From contig NZ_CP012036.1 in NCBI RefSeq assembly GCF_001298445.1, forward strand, positions 2,881,351-2,945,350: a stretch of DNA of 64,000 nucleotides, in the 5' to 3' direction. Numbering within the stretch: the first letter of the stretch is position 1; every line of letters begins with the position of its first letter. This document shows positions 36,753 to 46,129 of the stretch, piece after piece. Made by a program: the position numbers and the translations under genes. The notes under the pieces were generated by a model, which ran no database searches, was not told the origin of the DNA, and was given only the letters and a program-made list of their open reading frames with translations. The DNA comes from Nostoc piscinale CENA21. GTDB taxonomy: Bacteria; Cyanobacteriota; Cyanobacteriia; Cyanobacteriales; Nostocaceae.

Positions 36753-38845
36753 TCTACTCGGTCACGCCCATTTAGATTTAGCATGGCTATGGCCTGTCAG
36801 CGAAACTTGGAACGCCACCCAAAATACTTTTGAGTCGGTTCTGAAATTACAAAAAGATTTTCCTGAATTAATTTTCTGTCATTCCACGCCCGCCCTTTAT
36901 GCTTGGGTGGAAGAACATCGACCAGATTTATTTGCAGCTATTCAAGAAGCTGTGGCGGTTGGAAAGTGGGAAATTATTGGCGCGACTTGGGTGGAACCAG
37001 AATTAAATTTGATTAGTGGTGAATCGATAGTTCGTCAGTTATTGTATGGTCAGCGATATTATCAAGAACAATTCGGTAAGATTTCGCCGATAGTTTGGGT
37101 TCCTGATAGCTTTGGTTTTTGTGCAACTTTACCGCAGTTTTTTGTGAATGCAGGTGTGGAATATTTTGTCACTCAAAAATTGCGATGGAATGATACTACT
37201 AAATTTGATTATGGAGCTTTTTTGGTGGCGATCGCCAGACGGTAGTCAAGTATTTAGTTTGATGTCTGCACCCATCGGTGAAGGTATTGACCCCGTTAAA
37301 ATGGCAGCCTATACCCTGGAATGGCAAGACCAAACCAATTTAACAGAGTCACTCTGGCTTCCTGGTGTGGGCGACCACGGCGGCGGCCCTACCCGTGATA
37401 TGTTGGAAATTGCCCAACGCTGGCAACATTCGCCGGTATTTCCAGAATTAGAATTTACAACCGCCGAAAAGTATTTACAAGAAATTAGCCAAGCAGACTT
37501 CCCCACCTGGGATGACGAACTTTATCTAGAATTTCATCGCGGCTGTTATACTACTCACGCTGATCAAAAGCGGTGGAATCGACGGGGTGAAAATTTACTT
37601 TATCAAGCAGAACTGTTTGCGACTTTAGCAAGTATTACCTGTGGCGCGAAATATCCCAAAGCAGAAATAGAAAATGCTTGGAAGCAAGTTTTATTTAACC
37701 AATTTCACGATATTTTACCTGGTTCTTCCATTACCCAAGTTTATACTGATGCTTTGCCAGAGTGGCAGCAAGTGGAACAAGTGGGGACAAGAATATTAGC
37801 AGAGTCGATGCAGGCGATCGCATCTCACTTTACCCTACCCGAACCACCAGAACCAAATAGTTTACCAATATTTGTATTTAATGCGCTCAACTGGCAGCGT
37901 TCTGAAGTAGTTGCCGTTAGCTTACCCCCAACTCACCCAGAATGGCAAATCTACGATGTCGCTGGAAACCAACTCATTTCGCAATTCACCCAACCAGCAA
38001 CATTACTATTTTTAGCAGCTGATATCCCACCTGTTGGTTATCGTCTATTTTGGCTAGTTCCCACATCCCAAATTCCCAGTAACTCATCATCTCTTATCCC
38101 TGAGTTTGTCCTCGAAAATCAATTCTTACGGATATTTATTGACCCAGATACAGGTGACTTATATAGCGTTTTTGATAAAACTCATCAACGCGAAGTCTTA
38201 AGCGGTGCAGGAAATCAATTACAAGCCTTTAAAGATAGCGGTCAATATTGGGATGCTTGGAATATTGACCCCAATTATGCAGAACATCCCTTACCAGCCA
38301 CCAGCCTCAAATCAATTCAGATATTAGAACAAGGGCCGATACAACATCGTTTGCGCGTCGTGCGTCAATTAGGCGAATCGGAATTTTGTCAAGATTACAT
38401 TTTACAAGCAGGTTCACCCATCTTAAAAATTGTCACCACAGTTAATTGGCACGAAAATCAAGTCTTCGTCAAAGCTGCATTTCCCTTAAATGTCGAAGCA
38501 GACTTCGCTACCTATGAAATACCTTGCGGTGCTATTCGTCGCCCCACCAAACCCCAAACCCCCGCAGAAAAAGCCAAATGGGAAGTTCCGCCTTGCGTTG
38601 GGCTGATTTAACCGGAGAATCAGAACTCGGTATTTACGGTGTTAGTTTGCTCAATGATTGTAAATATGGCTACGATGCCCAACCAAATCAACTACGCCTA
38701 TCTTTATTACGCAGCCCTAACTGGCCAGACCCAGAAGCTGACCGAGGCTTTCACCAATTTACCTACGCCTTGTATCCCCACGCAGGTACTTGGCAATCAG
38801 CCCAGACAGTACAACGCGGCTACGAACTCAACATTCCCTTACAAG

Positions 38846-38950
38846 TTTTTTGCACTCAGCACTCAGCACTCAGCGAGAAGTTGCGTGCGGGGGTTCCCCC
38901 CGTTGAGCAAACTTCGGTGACTCAGAACTCAGCACTTAGCACTCCCGACC
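38846..38950. repeat. second intergenic-type repeat inside the alpha-mannosidase gene
   Basis: CACTCAGCACTCAGCACTCAG and GGGGGTTCCCCCC are intergenic-type units (the first recurs near 40328 and 48909). In frame they give CTQHSALSEKLRAGVPPVEQ, unlike the family. Confidence 0.7.
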
Positions 38951-39235
38951 GAAAGAGTTTCTTAAATCTAACTTCTCAAAATTTAATCTTAATGGCCTTA
39001 AAGCCAGCAGAAGATAATCCCCAGGAGTTGATTTTGCGATGCTACGAATCTCAAGGAGAAATAGCTGAGTTGTATTTACAGAGTGATTTAGGGCTAAGTT
39101 TGGGAGAAACAGTAGATTTATTAGAACGACACCAAGATATCACTGAATTTTATAGCAATCAGCAGTTACTTATCATACAGCCTTGGAAAATTACCACCGT
39201 CAAACTGATACAACAGCCAGAGTAACTTTTTATAG

Positions 39236-39440
39236 CAGGAGGCAGAAGGCAGAAGGCAGGAGCAAAAGTCTTACTATTACTGGCATTAAAGCTTTCAAAT
39301 TGTCCTAACATATCTGACTACTTGCTCATAGATAGGAGAAGGAGATAGCTAGACAGACTTCTGCCCTCGCTTGGTGAGCGTAGCCGAACCAATGCCTTCT
39401 ATCTCCTGCCTCCTGCCCCCTGCCATCTGCCTCCTGCCTT
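39236..39440. repeat. inverted GGCAGAAGGCAG-type repeat pair
   Basis: Purine-rich GGAGGCAGAAGGCAGAAGGC units at 39239-39258 are answered by CTGCCTCCTGCCCCC-type units at 39404-39440. Same family as the argF leader repeat. It separates the broken mannosidase from psbN. Confidence 0.65.
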
Positions 39441-39572
39441 CTAATCTTCGTGATCATCGAAGGGATCTGCTAACTCCTTGCTTGGTGGGCCAAACGAGGT
39501 ATAAATTCCATACGCAGTAACGGCTACAAGTATCGCGCCTACAGAAATGCTAAGAACTATTGCGGGTTCCAT
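39441..39572 (-). CDS. psbN: photosystem II assembly protein PsbN
   Basis: A 43-residue single-span protein, MEPAIVLSISVGAILVAVTA at the start and ending PFDDHED. PsbN helps assemble the photosystem II reaction centre in the thylakoid membrane. It diverges from psbH on the opposite strand, the normal cyanobacterial arrangement, with an 85-base shared upstream region. Too short for routine ORF calling. Confidence 0.93.
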   Translation of the reverse strand: MEPAIVLSISVGAILVAVTAYGIYTSFGPPSKELADPFDDHED

Positions 39573-39657
39573 AAAATATAGATTGATTATGAGTGCTATT
39601 CTTATAGAATATTACAGAAGATTAAAAAAAGCTTTGGCAACTAATCTTAGGTGAACT

Positions 39658-39861
39658 ATGGCACAACGGACTAGGTTGGGAGATATCCTGAGACCTTTAA
39701 ATTCTGAGTATGGTAAAGTGGCTCCCGGCTGGGGAACTACCCCTGTAATGGCTGTATTTATGGGGCTGTTTTTCGTGTTTTTGCTGATAATTCTGCAACT
39801 TTACAATAAATCCATCGCAATTCAGGATGTGTTGGTTGATTGGCGCAGCTTAGGCGGCTAA
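39658..39861 (+). CDS. psbH: photosystem II subunit PsbH
   Basis: A 67-residue protein: MAQRTRLGDILRPLNSEYGK, then one membrane helix (PVMAVFMGLFFVFLLIILQL) and a short lumenal tail. PsbH stabilises photosystem II near CP47 and helps QB function and bicarbonate binding. Divergent from psbN; a terminator follows. Confidence 0.96.
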   Translation: MAQRTRLGDILRPLNSEYGKVAPGWGTTPVMAVFMGLFFVFLLIILQLYNKSIAIQDVLVDWRSLGG

Positions 39862-39901
39862 TTTAACAGCGCAATCAAGCTTGCGTATTCAGCGAACTTA
39901 C

Positions 39902-39924
39902 ACCCGGCTCGTCCGGGTTTTTTT
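39902..39924 (+). terminator. Rho-independent terminator of psbH
   Basis: ACCCGG-ctcgt-CCGGGT stem-loop followed by seven T, 41 bases past the psbH stop. Confidence 0.85.
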
Positions 39925-40051
39925 GTAAGTTATAGACTTGAAAGGTGAGTCTGAAACAAGTCACCATAGTAATTGATAGGGAAAGTTTTGATTTTAACTT
40001 CCCACTCTCCTAATTTTGTTTGTCTGTATACTTATAGGTAGGAGCGATCGC

Positions 40052-40324
40052 GTGAATATATTTGGTATTGGTCTGCCAGAAATGGCTGTAATTATGATAG
40101 TGGCACTGTTAATCTTTGGCCCGAAGAAACTCCCAGAGATTGGCCGCAGTGTCGGGAAAGCAATTCGCGGTTTCCAAGAAGCTTCTAATGAATTTCAAAA
40201 CGAATTTAAACGCGAAGCAGAACAAATCGAACAAGCTGTGAAAACTACTGCTGAAATCGAACCCAAACAAATAGAAGCTGCTCAACCACAGCATGATACA
40301 GTTAATTCTTCTCAAAATAGCTAA
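40052..40324 (+). CDS. tatA: twin-arginine translocase subunit TatA/E
   Basis: This 90-residue protein has one N-terminal membrane helix (MNIFGIGLPEMAVIMIVALL), the hinge FGPKKLPEIGRSVGKAIRGF and an amphipathic helix, then a polar tail. TatA forms the size-variable pore of the Tat system for folded proteins. I start at GTG 40052 because AGGTAGGAG lies eight bases upstream. TatC is not in this window. Confidence 0.92.
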   Translation: MNIFGIGLPEMAVIMIVALLIFGPKKLPEIGRSVGKAIRGFQEASNEFQNEFKREAEQIEQAVKTTAEIEPKQIEAAQPQHDTVNSSQNS

Positions 40325-40440
40325 TCAAGTGCTGAGTGCTGAGTAAAAAACTAGCTTCTAGTCCCTTAAGAAAAATAGTCTCTAATCTCTAGCCTCTAAT
40401 CTCTTAACATAGTTCTGCGAATCGATTGATTGTAAGTGAA

Positions 40441-41079
40441 ATGACAGAAGCTGTAACACCACCAGCTTTGGTAATTCCCCAACTAATTGTGGGGTTGGGG
40501 AATCCAGAGCCGAAATATGAACAAACACGCCATAATATTGGCTTTGCTGCTGTTGATGCGCTTGCTCGTGCTTGGCAAATTTCTTTAGCGGAAAATCGCA
40601 AGTTTCAAGGGGAGTATGGCGAAGGAATGGCATTTGCTGGAAGCAAAATCCGCTTGCTGAAGCCATTGACTTACATGAATCGCTCAGGACAATCAATCCA
40701 AGCTGTTACAAGTTGGTATAAATTGCCGCCAGAATCTGTATTAATCATTTATGATGATATGGATTTACCCCTGGGAAAAACCCGCCTGCGTCTTTCTGGT
40801 TCTGCGGGTGGGCATAATGGAATGAAAAGTGCGATCGCTCATCTTAGCACCCAAAACTTTCCACGTTTACGCATCGGTATCGGCAAACCAAAAGATGCAG
40901 CTAACACCGATAACTCCGAAACAGTCTCTCACGTACTAGGAAAATTTTCTACCACCGAAACTAAATTGATGTCTGCTGTACTTGAATTTGTCATCGAGTG
41001 CGTAGAAATGAGCCTAAAACAAGGAGTTGAAAAAGCTATGAATCGTTGTAACAGTCGTAACGTGGCGAATAATGAGTAG
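40441..41079 (+). CDS. pth: peptidyl-tRNA hydrolase
   Basis: Pth releases peptides from dropped-off peptidyl-tRNA. The 212-residue protein shows LIVGLGNPEPKYEQTRHNIG (catalytic His in TRHN), LKPLTYMNRSG, IYDDMDLPLGKTRLR and GGHNGMKSAI, all family signatures. The ATG at 40441 gives a slightly long N-terminus (TEAVTPPALVIPQ); an in-frame start at 40426 is less likely. It is monocistronic after tatA. Confidence 0.95.
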   Translation: MTEAVTPPALVIPQLIVGLGNPEPKYEQTRHNIGFAAVDALARAWQISLAENRKFQGEYGEGMAFAGSKIRLLKPLTYMNRSGQSIQAVTSWYKLPPESVLIIYDDMDLPLGKTRLRLSGSAGGHNGMKSAIAHLSTQNFPRLRIGIGKPKDAANTDNSETVSHVLGKFSTTETKLMSAVLEFVIECVEMSLKQGVEKAMNRCNSRNVANNE

Positions 41080-41313
41080 TCATTTGTCATTTGTCATTTG
41101 TTATTTATTTCCTTCCTTGTCTCCCCTGTCTCCCCTCTCTACCTTGTCCCCCCTTACACCCTCACACTCTTACACCCTCATACAAAGCAATATACCCAAG
41201 CCCTAGTCAGGCATGGGTAAATCTTGCTAAATCTCATCTGAGTACTCTGGCAAAGTGCTGTTGCTAACTGAGATTGATTTCTTGAAGCAAAGCCAGTACC
41301 AAACCATCCATAT

Positions 41314-41493
41314 TTATTTAAAACGGCGCTTGCGTCTTGCTGCTACAGCTTTACGTTTGCGCTTTTCTAATGGTGTTTCAAAGTGCCGATGATATTTTAC
41401 GTCGGCAAGTATACCAGCCTTGGATACTTGACGCTTAAATCGACGTAATGCTGAATCTATTCCTTCGTTTTCGCCTAGAACCACTTGGGTCAT
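41314..41493 (-). CDS. rpsU: ribosomal protein bS21 (copy 1)
   Basis: A 59-residue basic protein: MTQVVLGENEGIDSALRRFK, then KYHRHFETPLEKRKRKAVAA and RRKRRFK. It is a small-subunit protein needed for initiation. It is one of two bS21 genes in this window; this one lacks the linked RNA-binding-protein gene. It is too short for the usual 60-codon cut-off. Confidence 0.92.
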   Translation of the reverse strand: MTQVVLGENEGIDSALRRFKRQVSKAGILADVKYHRHFETPLEKRKRKAVAARRKRRFK

Positions 41494-41721
41494 TCTGTTT
41501 CCTCGTTATGGATAATTCCCATTGTAATAGTAGCCTCCGACTTAGCCAAACACCGCCAGCTTACGTTCAAACATAGTAGTTTTGGTAAGCGCACTGCGTA
41601 CAGCAACAGAAATACTATTTATAATGACAAATTAGTATTATATGACTTAGTTACAAAAGTTAGTGATTGATGTAGATTCTAAATAGACGCTGTGTTGCGT
41701 AAATGTCATCATTAATACTGC

Positions 41722-42066
41722 TTAAAAGTTAATTCTGCCTTGACTTAATAATTTATATCCGGTAGCTAATGCAGTAAACGCCACACAAAAACTCCATAAA
41801 CTAGTCGGTCTTAAAATAACTCCACCACTTAAAAAAACTAGCACTATTCCCAGCCCCAGTAATATCCAACCAAAATTACCCGTTTGTCTAGGAAAGAAAA
41901 CTAGTGAAAAGATGCCAGCCATGATTGCTAGAACTGAACCAGTAGCAGGGACACCCCGATAGAAAAATGAATAGTATCTACTAACAAATATGATGTTTTG
42001 ACCGAAAAAATATAAACCTAAAAAGAATAAAATTAAGCCTATCAGTTTGATAAAAAGCCTACCCAT
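41722..42066 (-). CDS. small four-helix membrane protein, unknown function
   Basis: This 114-residue protein has about four hydrophobic segments: FIKLIGLILFFLGLYFFGQ, GSVLAIMAGIFSLVFF, FGWILLGLGIVLVFLSGGV and LWSFCVAFTALATGYKLL. No other motif is present. It begins with ATG at 42064-42066 and looks like a genuine small membrane protein; the function is not recognisable. The flanking spacers (41494-41721 and 42067-42356) hold no clear genes. Confidence 0.65.
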   Translation of the reverse strand: MGRLFIKLIGLILFFLGLYFFGQNIIFVSRYYSFFYRGVPATGSVLAIMAGIFSLVFFPRQTGNFGWILLGLGIVLVFLSGGVILRPTSLWSFCVAFTALATGYKLLSQGRINF

Positions 42067-42356
42067 AATTATTGGATTCGTCTTGGCTAAATCTAAAGTT
42101 TGTGTGGCTTTATTATATTTGGTCTATTAATGAAAAACTATAGATTCATGTAAAAAATTATCTAAAATTTATGTGAGGTATAGCAAATATACGTAGAATA
42201 TCATTATATTTGACTTTATAATAAACCTCTTAAACTTCCAGACTGGGGCTATACAAACAAAGCCTGGGAAAGCAGGCTAATTATTGATATATTCTCTCCT
42301 GTCTTCCTTGTCTCCCCACTCCCTACACAGATAATCTCAAAAATCAAAGCAGATAA

Positions 42357-43217
42357 CTACTCAGCATTCGCAACAATAGACAAGGCTAGTTGATAGACTT
42401 CGCGGCGGGAAAGTGGGGTGAATTTGGCTAGTTGACGACTGGCTTGAGAACGGGATATTCCTTGACTCATTAACTGTTGTAGTTCGGCTTTGAGTTGTGT
42501 CTCATTTAATAAAAGCTGAGTGGCTGGAGTCCCCGCAACAAGTAAAGTGTATTCACCTTGGGGTTCTCGTTGCTGGTAATGGGCGATCGCACCCGCGATT
42601 GTACCGCGCCAAAATTCTTCGTACAATTTAGTTAATTCCCGCGCCAGCACAATTTGGCGTTCGTCCCCAAAAACTTCGGCTAAGTCTTGCAAAGTATCTG
42701 TTAAACGATGGGGTGATTCGTAGAAAATTAAGGTGCGCGATTCTGTTTGCAAGGTTTCTAAATATTCTCGTCGTTGTTGGGTTTTTGGTGGTAAAAAACC
42801 TTCAAACGCAAATTTATCTGTCGGTAAACCCGCAGCACTTAAAGCGGTAATGGCTGCACTTGCACCAGGAATTGGTACTACTTTAATTCCTGCATCAATA
42901 CAAGCTTTAATTAATTCATAGCCAGGATCAGAAATTCCTGGCATACCTGCATCACTAACTAAGGCGATCGCTTTACCATCATTTAAATGCTCTAAAATCT
43001 CTGGTATCCGACTATTACGATTATGTTCGTGATAACTGATTTGGGGTGTTTTAACTTGAAAATGTTGGAGTAATTTCCCTGTGTGGCGCGTGTCTTCCGC
43101 CGCAATTAAATCTACCGTCTGCAAAATTCGCACCGCCCGAAAGGTAATATCTTCTAAGTTGCCAATGGGTGTGCCAACAACGTAAAGTGTTCCTGGTTGG
43201 AGTTTGTCATTTGTCAT
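42357..43217 (-). CDS. rsmI: 16S rRNA 2'-O-ribose C1402 methyltransferase
   Basis: This 286-residue SAM-dependent enzyme methylates the ribose of C1402 in the decoding centre. It shows VVGTPIGNLEDITFRAVRIL, IAAEDTRHTGKLLQHF, SDAGMPGISDPGYEL, PIPGASAAITALSAAGLP and FYESPHRL, all tetrapyrrole-methylase-fold signatures of RsmI. The start is well set by the VGTPIGNL box 14 residues in. Divergent from the kinase gene. Confidence 0.95.
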   Translation of the reverse strand: MTNDKLQPGTLYVVGTPIGNLEDITFRAVRILQTVDLIAAEDTRHTGKLLQHFQVKTPQISYHEHNRNSRIPEILEHLNDGKAIALVSDAGMPGISDPGYELIKACIDAGIKVVPIPGASAAITALSAAGLPTDKFAFEGFLPPKTQQRREYLETLQTESRTLIFYESPHRLTDTLQDLAEVFGDERQIVLARELTKLYEEFWRGTIAGAIAHYQQREPQGEYTLLVAGTPATQLLLNETQLKAELQQLMSQGISRSQASRQLAKFTPLSRREVYQLALSIVANAE

Positions 43218-43340
43218 TCGTTATTAAATACAGAATTAATACTTTAGCAATCCTCAATAATTTACAAATATCTATCTCCCTGGTCTTCCGTGTCCTCCTT
43301 GTCTATTTTATTTCTGTATCAAATAGGACTGCTATATCTA

Positions 43341-44217
43341 GTGACAAATCTAAAATCACATCGCGGATTATTTGTCGGTTTAGTCACTTTAGACTTGATT
43401 TATCTGGCTGATGCTGCTCCGCAAAATAATCAAAAGTTGGTGGCTGCTGACTATACTGTAGCAGCAGGCGGCCCGGCTACGAATGCAGCGGTCACTTTTG
43501 CTCATTTAGGAAATTATGCAAATATCTTGGGTGTGGTTGGTTCTCATCCAATGACGCAGCTAATTTATAGTGACTTAGAAAATTATAGAGTAGCGATCGC
43601 CGACCTCGACCCCAACAAACCCACACCACCACCAGTCTCTTCAATTATTGTCACCCAAGCCACAGGCGAACGGGCAATCATTTCGATTAATGCTGTGAAG
43701 ACTCAAGCCAGCAACGCATCTATCCCAGATAATATCTTGTCAGATATCAATATTGTATTAATTGATGGACACCAGATAGAAGTAGGAAAAGCGATCGCTC
43801 AAACTGCGAAAGCTAATAATATCCCAGTAGTGATTGATGGCGGTAGCTGGAAACACGGCTTTGAGGAAATCTTACCCTTTGTTGATTATGCCGTTTGTTC
43901 GGCAAATTTTTATCCTCCTGGCCGTGAGACAAAACAACAGGTTGTTGATTATCTCAACAGTTTTGGCATTCCCCACATTGCCATTACCCACGGTGATCAA
44001 CCAATTACATATCTAAGTCAGAATCAAAGTGCTACTATAACCGTACCGCGAATTACCGCAGTTGATACCCTGGGGGCTGGTGATATTTTTCACGGCGCTT
44101 TCTGCCACTATATATTAAGTGAAAATTTCCCCGATGCTTTAGCAAAAGCCGCATCTATCGCCGCTAATTCCTGTAAATTTTTTTGGTACACGTCGCTGGA
44201 TGGAGGTGAGACAATGA
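43341..44217 (+). pseudogene. PfkB-family sugar kinase, 3' end frameshifted into cysQ
   Basis: This ribokinase-like protein has SHRGLFVGLVTLDLIYLAD at the start, AAGGPATNAAVTFAHLG, IDGGSWKHGF and the catalytic anion-hole motif DTLGAGDIFHGAF. The proper C-terminus would be SCKFFGTRRWMEVRQ with TGA at 44215-44217, overlapping the cysQ ATG. The seven-T run at 44178-44184 (six expected) shifts the frame so that the kinase runs into cysQ as one 595-codon ORF. GTG 43341 is the likely start. The kinase core is complete, so it may still work as a fusion. Confidence 0.8.
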
Positions 44218-45077
44218 AAGATTTAGAAGATATATTAGCGATCGCTCGTGATGTAGGCTGGAAAGCGGCAGATATTCTCCACTCCTATTATCATGGCACA
44301 GTTAAAGACCCTGATTTACAGGTGCAGTACAAACAAAGTGAACCTGTGACAATTGCAGATGTTACCGTTAGTCAATATATTGTGCAGAGATTACAAGCTG
44401 CTTTTGGTGAGCAAGATTTTGCTTACATTAGTGAAGAAACCTATAAATCACAACTCCAGCTACAAAACTCTCAGTTAGTATGGCTAATTGACCCTTTAGA
44501 CGGCACTAGAGATTTTATTAATAAAACTGGAGATTATGCCATTCACATTGCGTTAATTCAAGAACATCGACCGATTTTATCTGTTGTCGCTGTACCAGAA
44601 GCCGAAACTATCTACTACGCCATCAAAGACGGCGGAACTTTCAAAGAAACTCCAACCGCAACTGTAGCTGTAAAACTTTCACCAACAAAACCTGTGGAAG
44701 ATTTAACCTTAGTTGTCAGTCGTTCTCATCGCCATGAAAGACTAGAGTATTTATTACAAAATTTGCCTTGTCAAAATCAAAAAGCTGTAGGTAGTGTGGG
44801 TTGTAAAATTGCTACCATTTTAGAACAAAATGCAGACATCTATATTTCTCTTTCTGGTAAATCTGCACCTAAAGATTGGGATATCGCCGCACCAGAGCTA
44901 ATTTTAACTGAAGCAGGCGGTAACTTTACTCACTTTGATGGCAGTCCTTTACAATATCACACTGGCGATATTAATCAATGGGGAGGCTTACTTGCCAGCA
45001 ACAGTAACTCTCATCAACTTTTATGTCAGGAAGCGCAAAGGATATTATCTGAGTTCGACAGAATTAAGAAAGTGTAG
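44214..45077 (+). CDS. cysQ: 3'(2'),5'-bisphosphate nucleotidase / inositol monophosphatase-family, CysQ-like
   Basis: This 287-residue protein should hydrolyse 3'-phosphoadenosine 5'-phosphate or inositol phosphates. Metal-binding motifs are present: SEETYK, then WLIDPLDGTRDFINKTGDYA, and the C-terminal KDWDIAAPELILTEAGG. The ATG at 44214 is supported by MKDLEDILAIARDVGWKAAD, the usual family start, preceded by GGAGG at 44202-44206. In the ancestral state it overlapped the kinase stop as ATGA; now it is also the C-terminal half of a fused frame. Confidence 0.88.
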   Translation: MKDLEDILAIARDVGWKAADILHSYYHGTVKDPDLQVQYKQSEPVTIADVTVSQYIVQRLQAAFGEQDFAYISEETYKSQLQLQNSQLVWLIDPLDGTRDFINKTGDYAIHIALIQEHRPILSVVAVPEAETIYYAIKDGGTFKETPTATVAVKLSPTKPVEDLTLVVSRSHRHERLEYLLQNLPCQNQKAVGSVGCKIATILEQNADIYISLSGKSAPKDWDIAAPELILTEAGGNFTHFDGSPLQYHTGDINQWGGLLASNSNSHQLLCQEAQRILSEFDRIKKV

Positions 45078-45280
45078 AACTATATATGTATATAGCTAAA
45101 GTTAGTTTGTCTGAATTAACAGTATAATTTATAATTATATTTGATAGTTAATCTAATTAATGTCTATAAACATATTTCCAGGCATTTCTTAGGTACAAAT
45201 ACCCAAAAATTATTCTGTAAGAGTTACAGAATACAAAGTTTTTTGAATAGTTGATAACTTTGATTATTGGGAGCTTGTGC

Positions 45281-45388
45281 TATACTTTGGCATATAAGGA
45301 TTATTTTCGGTTGAGTAACTCGTTTTGATTTTTAAAAAGCGTCTCTCCGAATTTAACTCTCTACACTCCCTGAATTCGGAGACATTAT
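45281..45388 (+). promoter_or_regulatory. rbp leader: -10 element and ribosome-site-sequestering hairpin
   Basis: A TATACT -10-like box at 45281-45286 precedes a leader of about 100 bases. The hairpin TCTCCGAATT (45344-45353) pairs with AATTCGGAGA (45373-45382), burying the GGAG ribosome site, and ends six bases before the ATG at 45389. This suits a temperature- or protein-controlled switch. The 45078-45280 remainder is AT-rich without a gene. Confidence 0.6.
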
Positions 45389-45712
45389 ATGTCAATTTAC
45401 ATCGGAAACCTTTCCTATCAAGTCACTGAGGAAGACTTGAGATTAGCATTTAGCGAATACGGAAAAGTAAGTCGCGTTCAGTTACCAACTGACCGCGAAA
45501 CTGGCCGTCCTCGCGGTTTTGCCTTTGTGGAAATGGAAAATGAGTCACAAGAAACCGCAGCCATTGAAGCACTAGATGGTGCTGAATGGATGGGTCGTGA
45601 CTTGAGAGTTAACAAAGCTAAACCTCGTGAAGAAAGAAGTCCCTCCCGTGGTGGCGGTGGTGGCTGGGGTAACAACCGCGGCGGTGGCGGCGGTCGTGGT
45701 GGTCGCTACTAA
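45389..45712 (+). CDS. rbp: RRM RNA-binding protein, cold-shock Rbp type
   Basis: A 107-residue protein: one RRM with RNP2 (IYIGNL, residues 3-8) and RNP1 (RGFAFVEM, residues 42-49), followed by a Gly/Arg-rich tail (SRGGGGGWGNNRGGGGGRGG). These proteins chaperone RNA and are induced by cold in Anabaena, where rbpA1 is followed by rpsU. The same order is seen here. Expression is probably controlled by the leader hairpin. Confidence 0.93.
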   Translation: MSIYIGNLSYQVTEEDLRLAFSEYGKVSRVQLPTDRETGRPRGFAFVEMENESQETAAIEALDGAEWMGRDLRVNKAKPREERSPSRGGGGGWGNNRGGGGGRGGRY

Positions 45713-45743
45713 ACTTTTGAAATAAAAATTTAGCATCTAGAGT

Positions 45744-45794
45744 CTCCAGCAGATAAAGCCAAAGGCTCAATTCTGCTGGAGTATTTTATTTTTT
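45744..45794 (+). terminator. attenuator-like terminator between rbp and rpsU
   Basis: CTCCAGCAGA (45744-45753) pairs with TCTGCTGGAG (45772-45781), with an inner AGCC/GGCT stem, followed by a T-rich tract. It could end most rbp transcripts and let a fraction read into rpsU. Confidence 0.75.
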
Positions 45795-45834
45795 CTCTAG
45801 ATTTTGCTATTCATCCAAATAAGGAGGAATGAGA

Positions 45835-46032
45835 ATGACGCAAGTAGTCTTGGGGGAGAATGAGGGTATTGATTCAGCTTTGCGAAGATTTAAACGGGAA
45901 GTTTCTAAAGCTGGAATTTTCCAAGACATGAGAAAGAAGCGTCACTTTGAGACACCGCTAGAAAAACAAAAGCGGAAAGCAGTTGCAAGACATAAGCAAA
46001 ACCGCAGCAACGGCGCTCGTCGCTTCAAGTAA
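45835..46032 (+). CDS. rpsU: ribosomal protein bS21 (copy 2, rbp-linked)
   Basis: This 65-residue basic protein reads MTQVVLGENEGIDSALRRFK, DMRKKRHFETPLEKQKRKAV and ends NRSNGARRFK. Compared with copy 1 it has a longer tail. I choose ATG 45835: AAGGAGG at 45821-45827 is seven bases before it but only one base before the earlier ATG 45829. Linked to rbp behind an attenuator, a cold-type arrangement. Confidence 0.92.
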   Translation: MTQVVLGENEGIDSALRRFKREVSKAGIFQDMRKKRHFETPLEKQKRKAVARHKQNRSNGARRFK

Positions 46033-46101
46033 CATAGTTAAAAATATTAGTATGGTTGGGGCATCAGCCATTAGGTTTGCTATTGCTATTTAAACCTAAA
46101 A

Positions 46102-46124
46102 TCCCCACCCTTTAAGGGTGGGGA
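46102..46124. terminator. bidirectional hairpin between rpsU and dnaE
   Basis: TCCCCACCC-tttaa-GGGTGGGGA is a strong palindrome lying between the convergent rpsU and dnaE genes. T tracts are weak, so it may be a repeat or a shared terminator. Confidence 0.5.
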
Positions 46125-46129
46125 GCATG

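Larger units (their letters stand above)
36049..39225 (+). pseudogene. GH38 alpha-mannosidase, two frameshifts
   Basis: Three frames combine into a protein of about 1,055 residues, right for bacterial GH38 alpha-mannosidases, which trim alpha-mannosides. The catalytic zinc motif HAHLDLAWLWP is near residue 237, the nucleophile Asp is in WVPDSFGFCATLP, and FHDILPGSSITQVY follows. Frame break one is the six-T run at 37218-37223 (five T restore GAFWWRSPDGSQ); break two is one base lost in CCGCC near 38590 (restoring ALRWADLTGESELG). Two stretches of intergenic-type repeat sit in frame inside the gene. The protein is unlikely to be made whole. Confidence 0.85.

Noticed and set aside
43290..45077. 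A natural kinase-phosphatase fusion protein
   Set aside because: The ATGA overlap that appears when one T is removed shows that two genes are ancestral; kept as an accidental fusion.
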